Assembly (NCBI GenBank): GCA_016763165.1
Contig: JAESUJ010000044.1
Span: forward strand, 1 to 5,563
Origin: Candidatus Babeliales bacterium
GTDB taxonomy: Bacteria > Babelota > Babeliae > Babelales > CAZZPM01
Direction: 5' to 3'
DNA length: 5,563 nucleotides
The first letter of the stretch is position 1; each line of letters begins with the position of its first letter. The notes under the pieces were generated by a model. The model had not been told where the DNA came from. It did no database searches and saw only the letters and a list, made by a program, of their open reading frames with translations. The position numbers and the translations under genes were made by a program. Positions 1 to 4,691 of this stretch are shown here, one piece after another.

Positions 1-1
1 A

Positions 2-259
2 AATGTTTTAGCGATATTAGTAATATATGCAGTAATTAAGGCCGATGTGCCACATGCAGTTACTATTTTTGAAGCGGGAGAGCTTACTAAAACAGCGCTA
101 TCAGTAAAATTAAATAAGGAAAAAATAAAGAGTAGAGCAAAGATTCTCATTGTAAACCTCTTGAAAAGCTATGAAAGTAGTCAAAATAAAACATATAACA
201 ATAGTTTAATACAGTTTGTTATATGTTACAATGCGGAAGCTCAAAATACAGGTTTTTAG
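2..259 (+). CDS. C-terminal part of an unidentified protein, 5' end beyond the window
   Basis: This frame is open from the left edge to a TAG at 257-259 (85 sense codons), while the other two plus frames stop within about 40 bases. Such a run is unlikely by chance in DNA this AT-rich. The visible part begins with a hydrophobic stretch (roughly NVLAILVIYAVI), continues with a mixed region, and has a lysine-rich helix-like segment around codons 38-55. I recognise no family or motif. A GTG at 47, with AAGG five bases before it, could alternatively start a 70-residue protein, but the frame being open upstream makes a truncated longer gene more likely. Its last bases overlap the tyrS stop codon on the other strand, and a long inverted repeat (190-227) lies inside its 3' end. 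Both leave some doubt that the annotated end is functional. Confidence 0.5.
   Translation, partial: NVLAILVIYAVIKADVPHAVTIFEAGELTKTALSVKLNKEKIKSRAKILIVNLLKSYESSQNKTYNNSLIQFVICYNAEAQNTGF
183..227 (-). terminator. Candidate terminator of the protease-tyrS transcript
   Basis: A perfect inverted repeat has 12-bp arms (AACATATAACAA at 190-201, TTGTTATATGTT at 216-227) and a 14-base loop. On the minus strand it begins 28 bases after the tyrS TAA and is followed directly by a T-rich tract (TTATTTT, 189-183), the layout of an intrinsic terminator. Only two of the twelve pairs are G-C, so the stem is weak for its length. On the plus strand no T tract follows, so it would act in one direction only. 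It lies inside the opposing plus-strand reading frame. Confidence 0.45.
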
Positions 260-1455
260 CTGATTTTATATATTTTCTTTTTTCCAACTCGAACTATTGA
301 GTCCTTTTTCCATGAAATGGTCGCTTTAAAGTCAGTGATAGTTTGATCATCAACAAAGACAGCGCCGGCTTCAATGAGTCGTTTTGCTTCAGATGAGCTA
401 TTAACAGCTCCGAGTGCTTTGAGTAGATCAACAATCCAGCAATCGTTGGGAACTTTACCATCAAGTGAAACGGCGTGAGCCTTTGAGTAGTCATGCTTTT
501 GAAACAGTGCTTCAAAGTTTTTTTCTCCTTCATCGGCTGAATCAGGTGACCAGAAAGTGCTTACAATTTCATGAGCAAGCTTTTTTTTTAGCTTCATTGG
601 ATGAAGCGTTTCGTCAGCAATCTGTTTTTTAAGAGTAGTTATTTCATCTTTAGACTTTGAAAGAAGGAGCTCAAAGTAGTGCCACATGAGATCATCTGAA
701 ATTGACATAACCTTGCCAAACGCTTGTTCGGGCGACTCGTTAAGGCCGATGTAGTTATTGAGGCTTTTCGACATTTTTTGGGCACCATCAAGTCCGATAA
801 GAAGCGGGAGTGTCATAATAACTTGTGGCTCTTGTTTCCAATGTTCTTGTAGGTGACGTCCCATCAATAAATTAAATGTTTGGTCGGTGCCGCCAAGTTC
901 TATGTCAGCTTTAAGTTCGATGGAATCGTACCCTTGCATGACGGGATACATTAATTCGTGAAGTCCGATAGGAACGCCTTCGTTGAGTCTTTTTGAAAAA
1001 TCGTCTCGCTCGATAATTCGTGCAACCGTTACCTGGGCACAAATTTTAAGCCAGTCAGCCACATCCAATTTTGAAAGCCATGCGCTGTTATAAACGATGG
1101 TCATTTTTTCAGAATTTAAAATTTTATGCACTTGCGTAAAGTAGGTTTTTGCATTCGCTTTAATCTCTTCTTTGGTGAGTGCTGGACGTGTTTTTGATTT
1201 TCCCGTTGGATCGCCAATCAGTGCTGTGAAGTCACCAATTAAAAAATAAATATGATGGCCTGCATCTTGAAATTGACGCATTTTTTGTAAAACAACAGCA
1301 TGCCCAAGGTGAAGATCTGCAGCTGTTGGATCAGCACCAAGCTTGATACGCAGTGGTCGATCTAAGGTTAATTTTTTTTTAAAGTCTTCAAGAGGAAGAA
1401 CTTGCGCACAACCAGCGGTTAATTTTTCAAAAATATCTTTTTTTAAGCGATCCAT
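256..1455 (-). CDS. tyrS: Tyrosyl-tRNA synthetase
   Basis: This cytoplasmic class I aminoacyl-tRNA synthetase activates tyrosine with ATP and charges tRNA-Tyr. The 399 residues are full length for the bacterial form of roughly 400 residues. The Rossmann-fold catalytic domain carries the HIGH signature as HLGH at 49-52, after LGADPTAADL. The family motifs YPVMQGYDS (170-178) and LGGTDQ (187-192) form the tyrosine pocket region, and a canonical KMSKS loop lies at 227-231. A helical anticodon-binding region follows (about 245-330), and the last 60 or so residues are an S4-like RNA-binding domain (EAKRLIEAGAVFVDD at 356-370). The ATG start is backed by AGGAG five bases upstream. The gene lies 16 bp after the membrane protease and probably shares its transcript. 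No leader with a T-box was seen, and no key residue is missing. Confidence 0.97.
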   Translation of the reverse strand: MDRLKKDIFEKLTAGCAQVLPLEDFKKKLTLDRPLRIKLGADPTAADLHLGHAVVLQKMRQFQDAGHHIYFLIGDFTALIGDPTGKSKTRPALTKEEIKANAKTYFTQVHKILNSEKMTIVYNSAWLSKLDVADWLKICAQVTVARIIERDDFSKRLNEGVPIGLHELMYPVMQGYDSIELKADIELGGTDQTFNLLMGRHLQEHWKQEPQVIMTLPLLIGLDGAQKMSKSLNNYIGLNESPEQAFGKVMSISDDLMWHYFELLLSKSKDEITTLKKQIADETLHPMKLKKKLAHEIVSTFWSPDSADEGEKNFEALFQKHDYSKAHAVSLDGKVPNDCWIVDLLKALGAVNSSSEAKRLIEAGAVFVDDQTITDFKATISWKKDSIVRVGKKKIYKIS

Positions 1456-1460
1456 TCTGG

Positions 1461-1465
1461 CTCCT
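1461..1465 (-). promoter_or_regulatory. Ribosome binding site of tyrS
   Basis: AGGAG on the minus strand lies five bases before the tyrS ATG, within the 16-bp gap after the protease stop codon. It is the best Shine-Dalgarno match in the window. It fixes the tyrS start and supports translation from a shared protease-tyrS message. Confidence 0.8.
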
Positions 1466-1471
1466 GTTTAA

Positions 1472-2110
1472 TTAAAATACTAACAATGAAAGAAGAAGTT
1501 TGGTTTTGATAACTAACCAAAGAAGTCCTCGTTGTAGTGAAGGGATCATAACAATCATTAAAAAAAAGAATATGCTGTACTGTTCGATCATTCCAATCCA
1601 AGCAGCGTCAGGATCTGGTGCAAAAACACGAAGTAGATGACTGCCGTCTAATGGAGGGATCGGAATTAAATTAAAGACTCCTAAAATAATATTGATATCA
1701 ATAAAGATTGTTAAGAAGTATAAAACCCAGTGAAGAGTAAGGCCGCTCAGTCCAAGCTTTGCACTGTACGCTGCACAAAACATGCCAATCAGTGCAAGTA
1801 AAAAGTTAGTGACGGGACCCGCCATAGCTGTTAGTAGGGTATAAAACCGTTTATGTTTAAAGTAACTACTGTTAAAAGGAACCGGGTTTGCCCATCCAAA
1901 ACGGAAAATAACCAAAAACAGTAACCCCATCCAGTTGATGTGAGCGAATGGGTTCAATGTTAAACGACCTTCATCACGAGGCGTTGGATCGCCAAACATT
2001 GTTGCAACGATGCCATGAGCAAATTCATGAAACGAAAGTGCAATAAAAAAGACTGGAACTATTGTTACCAAGTGTAAAATGTTTTGGTACATAGATTGTG
2101 AGTGTAACAT
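1472..2110 (-). CDS. Site-2-type zinc metalloprotease (peptidase M50 family), membrane protein
   Basis: This 212-residue integral membrane protein belongs to the small single-module M50 group (SpoIVFB/YwhC-like, without a PDZ domain). The zinc-binding motif HEFAH is at 28-32 inside the first hydrophobic segment. The GPxxN motif (GPVTN) is at 98-102, and the third zinc ligand is the Asp of PPLDG at 155. The FGWANPVPF segment (71-79) is characteristic of this group. Hydrophobic stretches lie near 12-32, 60-70, 92-114, 126-150, 178-190 and 196-212. Family members cut substrates within or near the membrane, but the substrate here cannot be told. The ATG at 2110 is preferred because GAGG lies eleven bases upstream, whereas the internal ATG at codon 7 has no ribosome site. 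It is first in a likely two-gene unit with tyrS, a pairing that suggests co-transcription rather than shared function. Confidence 0.93.
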   Translation of the reverse strand: MLHSQSMYQNILHLVTIVPVFFIALSFHEFAHGIVATMFGDPTPRDEGRLTLNPFAHINWMGLLFLVIFRFGWANPVPFNSSYFKHKRFYTLLTAMAGPVTNFLLALIGMFCAAYSAKLGLSGLTLHWVLYFLTIFIDINIILGVFNLIPIPPLDGSHLLRVFAPDPDAAWIGMIEQYSIFFFLMIVMIPSLQRGLLWLVIKTKLLLSLLVF

Positions 2111-2163
2111 AATTATATAAACCTCAAAAAAAGAGCATTAAAATTTACTTGCTTTCATAGTTG

Positions 2164-2192
2164 ATTATATCATGGTTATTTAAAAATGTTGA
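2164..2192 (-). promoter_or_regulatory. Sigma-70-like extended -10 promoter for the protease and tyrS
   Basis: The minus strand reads TGATATAAT (2172-2164), a perfect -10 hexamer with the TGn extension. A 17-base spacer separates it from TCAACA (2192-2187), a four-of-six match to TTGACA. Transcription would begin near 2157, about 45 bases before the protease ATG, in the 120-bp gap after the ankyrin gene. The spacing and extended -10 make it the most convincing promoter in the window. Confidence 0.6.
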
Positions 2193-2230
2193 GTACAAAT
2201 TTCCTAGCTTATATTTGGATTTGTATGATT

Positions 2231-3148
2231 TTAATTTTTTAGTTTGTACAGGCTGAAGCAAAGTCCTGCAAGAGCGGCCTGAACTTTTTTATGTTGACCT
2301 GGTTTTTGTTTACAATCTTGTAGATAAGCAGAGAGTTTCTGTTTGAAAGACAGTTCTTTTGTTTCTATTTTTTCTTTTGTATCTATTTTTGTATCAGGAC
2401 TGTTTTCTGCATTGATGTCATCTTGCTTGTTATCTTCTTGATCACAAACAATTGAGTCGATATTTTTCAAATAATCATACAGTATTGTTGCTATCGAGAT
2501 AATAAGAAAAATAGAAGAAGCATTTGCAGAAGATTTGTTTTTAGTATTTATATTTGCGACTGTTTTTGCATGACCGTTCTTTGCGGCAAGCCAGAGAGGG
2601 GTATCCCCTGATAAATTTCTAGTTTCTACTTTTGCGCCTACAGCTATAAGTACGTTAACTGTTTCTGCATGACCGTTCTCTGCGGCAAGGTGGAGAGGGG
2701 TATTTCCTAATAAATTCTTAGTTTCTGTTTTTGCGCTTACGATTACAAGTTCGTAGACTATTTCTGTATAACCGTTTTTTGCGGCAATGTGAAGAGGGGT
2801 ATCCCCTAATGAGTTTTTATCCTCTAAATCAAAAGATGTATGTTTTATGATTATTTTTATAATTTCAGTAAGATGATTTTCCTCTTGATGAGCTGTTTTT
2901 TTTGGCTGATGATTATCTAGCGCGAAATGCAGACAATTATTTCCTTGATATAAACTCGCGGCAACTATCTTGTTCGTTTGAAGTATTTTATGTACTGTTT
3001 GAAAGTCATTTTTTTTAATAGCTTCAAAGAAGTCAGATGTTTCTTGTTTAGGGTCGGTGAAAAAGCTTGAAACCCATGAACTTGCTTGCAAAGGCATGTG
3101 CAAGGAGAAGAAAATTATGCTGAAAAAAAGTATATTTTTTATTTTCAT
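2231..3148 (-). CDS. Exported ankyrin-repeat protein with C-terminal hydrophobic module (intact copy)
   Basis: The 305 residues start with a Sec signal peptide: MKIKN, a hydrophobic core at 6-16, and likely cleavage after LQA at 22. Ankyrin repeats follow: a first one at about 38-67, a second with an insertion at 68-108, and clear units at 116-147 and 149-180 with the TPLHLAA helix signature. A final unit at 182-203 has lost seven residues. The tail has a hydrophobic stretch (209-226), IDSI (230-233), a charged linker rich in Lys, Asp and Glu (235-266), and a closing segment (267-305) ending SLYKLKN. Ankyrin repeats mediate protein-protein contacts. With a signal peptide, this protein should act outside the cytoplasm, perhaps anchored in a membrane and facing the host; the partner is unknown. 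AGGG lies eight bases before the ATG. It follows the broken paralogue by 24 bp. Confidence 0.88.
   Translation of the reverse strand: MKIKNILFFSIIFFSLHMPLQASSWVSSFFTDPKQETSDFFEAIKKNDFQTVHKILQTNKIVAASLYQGNNCLHFALDNHQPKKTAHQEENHLTEIIKIIIKHTSFDLEDKNSLGDTPLHIAAKNGYTEIVYELVIVSAKTETKNLLGNTPLHLAAENGHAETVNVLIAVGAKVETRNLSGDTPLWLAAKNGHAKTVANINTKNKSSANASSIFLIISIATILYDYLKNIDSIVCDQEDNKQDDINAENSPDTKIDTKEKIETKELSFKQKLSAYLQDCKQKPGQHKKVQAALAGLCFSLYKLKN
2572..2830 (-). repeat. 99-bp tandem repeats coding ankyrin units
   Basis: Units at 2572-2670 and 2671-2769, plus part of a third from 2770, repeat with an exact 99-bp period. That equals 33 residues, one ankyrin unit. By hand count the two full units differ at 21 of 99 positions (about 79% identical). 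The match also extends a little past the lower end (compare 2558-2571 with 2657-2670). DNA-level similarity this high points to fairly recent unit duplication inside the gene. Confidence 0.85.
3017..3148 (-). repeat. 132-bp direct repeat, copy in the intact ankyrin gene
   Basis: This stretch encodes the signal peptide and the first 44 residues. It aligns without gaps to 4440-4571, which lies 1423 bp away. By hand count 117 of 132 positions match, so the two gene starts arose by duplication or gene conversion. Recombination between the copies would delete the broken ankyrin gene. Confidence 0.88.
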
Positions 3149-3156
3149 TTTTGTTT

Positions 3157-3160
3157 CCCT
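3157..3160 (-). promoter_or_regulatory. Ribosome binding site of the intact ankyrin gene
   Basis: AGGG on the minus strand lies eight bases before the ATG at 3148, in the 24-bp gap after the stop of the upstream ankyrin frame. It supports the chosen start, which also places the signal peptide at the extreme N-terminus. The gap is too short for a clear promoter, so the gene is probably transcribed together with its broken paralogue. Confidence 0.6.
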
Positions 3161-3172
3161 ACTGCTTTTTTA

Positions 3173-3799
3173 TTAGCATTTAAATTTATATAAGCTGTAA
3201 CAAACTCCTGAAAGAGCTATCCAAAATATTTTATGTTTGCTTGGGCTTTCTTTGATATCGTGAAAATAAGAAGAAACTTTTTGTTTGAGTGAGGTATCGT
3301 TATTTTTCAAATCTTTATCTTTAAAGCTTTTTGATGACTTTTTATCTTTTAAAATGGAATCAATTGTACGCCAATAATCGATGGCAAAGAATGTTGCTGA
3401 GCAAATGGGTGCAATATACATTGTAGATGCAGAAATCTTTGGGGTTTTAGGAGCGCTTAAATTTTCAGAGTCGCCAGGACTTGCTTGGGTATTTGAATTT
3501 ATAGGAGTGTCAGGATCTGAATCTGTTTTTGTTGGACTTGTAGAAGGAGTAAGGTTTTGATGATTCATGATAGGTGATAGAACTTCTTGAGCACATTGTG
3601 CAGGGAAATTAGGATCATCACCTTTAAGAGCTTCTACTGCTGTAAGTATTTTTGCAATTTCTGCACATTTATTGCCTGTGGCATAATCTAGTGCTGTTTT
3701 GTCATATTTATCTTTGATGTTTAGATCAGCACCTGCTTCTATGAGAGTGTTTAGGAGATCTGCATTTTTTCTGTCTACGGCCCAATGAAGAGCAGTCAT
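3173..3799 (-). CDS. Downstream half of a frame-broken ankyrin protein: repeats plus C-terminal module
   Basis: From the ATG at 3799 this frame gives 208 residues, but it stays open upstream to 3904, after a TGA at 3907-3905. The extra codons read on into ankyrin sequence (IEIAELLIENGAHLNSQD), so the ATG is internal to a repeat and has no ribosome site before it. Two further ankyrin units follow (about 1-33, with TALHWAVDRKNADLL, and 34-58). Next come a Pro/Ser/Thr-rich linker (about 74-123), a hydrophobic stretch (126-141), IDSI (146-149), a lysine-rich linker, and a closing segment ending SLYKFKC. The closing 40 residues match the intact neighbour at 20 of 40 positions. With no signal peptide or proper start of its own, it is best read as the 3' part of the gene starting at 4571. 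It may not be expressed unless the frame is restored. Confidence 0.7.
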   Translation of the reverse strand: MTALHWAVDRKNADLLNTLIEAGADLNIKDKYDKTALDYATGNKCAEIAKILTAVEALKGDDPNFPAQCAQEVLSPIMNHQNLTPSTSPTKTDSDPDTPINSNTQASPGDSENLSAPKTPKISASTMYIAPICSATFFAIDYWRTIDSILKDKKSSKSFKDKDLKNNDTSLKQKVSSYFHDIKESPSKHKIFWIALSGVCYSLYKFKC

Positions 3800-3878
3800 G
3801 CCGAAGGAATCTTGAGAATTTAAATGAGCACCGTTTTCGATAAGAAGTTCTGCAATTTCAATATAAATTTTTTCTTCA

Positions 3879-4571
3879 CTACCTTCTTTTAGTATATCCT
3901 TCGCTCATAACCATTAAAAGAGGCGTTGCTTTTTCATTTCCTATCGCATTTACATCAGCACCTTTTTCGATAAGGAGTCTTGCTAGGTCAAATCTTTTCA
4001 GATCTATCGCTCGATGAATTGGACCGTTTCCAATAATATTTTTAATATTTAAATTTGCGTTTTTACTATTTATAATAAATGTTGCTATCTCAGAGTCGTT
4101 TTTTATAGCCCAATGAAGAGGTGGTGTGTTAGTATGATCTACAATAGTATTTGGGTTTGCGCCTGCTTGAAGAAGAGCAACTATAATTGCATTGTTTTTT
4201 TGATCTACAGTTTTCTTGATTTGTTCATCTATAGCATATAAAAGAGCTGTTTTATCCCAGCAGTCTATGCAATTAACTTTGATTTCTGGGTATTGTGAAA
4301 GTGTTTTTACTATCTCTAGGTTATTATGCTTTACTGCTTTGTGAAGAGGTGGTGTTTCGCAACTATCACAATCTTGGCAATTTAATAAAGCAGGTTTTTT
4401 TTGAAGCATATCTTTAACTAATTCAAGATTGTCTTTTTCAATAGCTTCAAAGAAGTCAGATATTTCTTGTTTAGAGGGGGTGAAAAAACTTGAAAGCCAT
4501 GAAGCTGCTTGCAAGGGCATGTGCAAAGAGGCACATATTATGCTGAAAAAAAGTATATTTTTTATTTTCAT
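3879..4571 (-). CDS. Upstream half of a frame-broken ankyrin protein: signal peptide plus repeats
   Basis: The frame gives 230 residues. The signal peptide resembles that of the neighbour (likely cleavage after LQA at 22); 38 of the first 46 residues are identical. Ankyrin units lie at about 37-66, 73-102, 106-145 (with an insertion), 148-177 and 182-211. A sixth starts at 215 but is cut after MSEG by the out-of-frame ending YTKRR and TAG. Two loops between units carry cysteine clusters: C65, C68 and C71, then C101 and C104, both within an NCxDC pattern; the intact paralogue lacks them. The start is supported by GGAAAGG eight bases before the ATG. If translated alone, the product would be a secreted, soluble ankyrin protein without the C-terminal module. 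It is more likely the 5' part of a longer gene reaching 3173. Confidence 0.82.
   Translation of the reverse strand: MKIKNILFFSIICASLHMPLQAASWLSSFFTPSKQEISDFFEAIEKDNLELVKDMLQKKPALLNCQDCDSCETPPLHKAVKHNNLEIVKTLSQYPEIKVNCIDCWDKTALLYAIDEQIKKTVDQKNNAIIVALLQAGANPNTIVDHTNTPPLHWAIKNDSEIATFIINSKNANLNIKNIIGNGPIHRAIDLKRFDLARLLIEKGADVNAIGNEKATPLLMVMSEGYTKRR
4440..4571 (-). repeat. 132-bp direct repeat, copy in the broken ankyrin gene
   Basis: This is the partner of 3017-3148, in the same orientation and without gaps. It covers the start codon, signal peptide and first 44 codons. Similarity falls off sharply upstream of the ATG and inside the first ankyrin unit. Confidence 0.88.
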
Positions 4572-4579
4572 TGTGTGAA

Positions 4580-4586
4580 CCTTTCC
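4580..4586 (-). promoter_or_regulatory. Ribosome binding site of the upstream ankyrin gene
   Basis: GGAAAGG on the minus strand, with AAGG as the likely pairing core, lies eight bases before the ATG at 4571. It supports this start, which is also the one that places the signal peptide at the N-terminus. Confidence 0.6.
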
Positions 4587-4624
4587 ATGTTCGATGGTTC
4601 CATGTTTGGTTAATTTTAATTACA

Positions 4625-4630
4625 ATTATA
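4625..4630 (-). promoter_or_regulatory. Possible -10 element of the ankyrin locus
   Basis: A perfect TATAAT on the minus strand sits in the 120-bp gap between murA and the ankyrin gene. Transcription would begin near 4618, leaving a leader of about 47 bases. No good -35 hexamer lies 16-18 bases upstream, and the surroundings are so AT-rich that a chance match is possible. No terminator is visible after murA, so read-through from murA is an alternative. Confidence 0.35.
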
Positions 4631-4691
4631 ATTTAGTACAGATTGTGAGAATGTACAATAGCAAACTGGTTAAAAGGGCTAAAAGTCTACT

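Larger units (their letters stand above)
3173..4571 (-). pseudogene. Reconstructed ankyrin-repeat gene split by a +1 frame change
   Basis: The frames 4571-3879 and 3904-3173 are two parts of one gene. Repeat 6 starts in the first (ATPLLMVMSEG) and finishes in the second (IEIAELLIENGAHLN). The joined product of about 465 residues has a signal peptide, eight ankyrin units, a Pro/Ser/Thr-rich linker, a hydrophobic segment, and the SLYK-x-K tail, the same plan as the intact neighbour. The reading frame must move forward by one base between 3904 and 3882. The simplest single change is one extra A in the AAAA run at 3890-3887 (minus strand); removing it gives SEGYTKEGSEEKIYIEIAELL without a stop. 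The cause could be true decay, phase variation, programmed frameshifting or a sequencing error. The sequence alone does not decide. Everything else in both halves looks undamaged, so any break is recent. Confidence 0.75.

Noticed and set aside
294..533. Minus-strand open frame of 79 codons
   Set aside because: It lies wholly inside tyrS in another frame, and the tyrS frame carries clear family motifs throughout.
2194..2225. Inverted repeat TACAAAT / ATTTGTA after the intact ankyrin gene
   Set aside because: The stem is only seven base pairs, nearly all A-T, with an 18-base loop and no T tract, so it is not a credible terminator.
2558..2830. Regular repeats resembling an array
   Set aside because: The 99-bp period equals 33 codons and translates into ankyrin units; there are no short repeats with unique spacers as in CRISPR.
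4585..4607. Direct repeat CCATGTT with 15-bp period and a small CCAT/ATGG hairpin in the ankyrin leader
   Set aside because: It is too short to separate from chance, and no second copy occurs before the other ankyrin gene.
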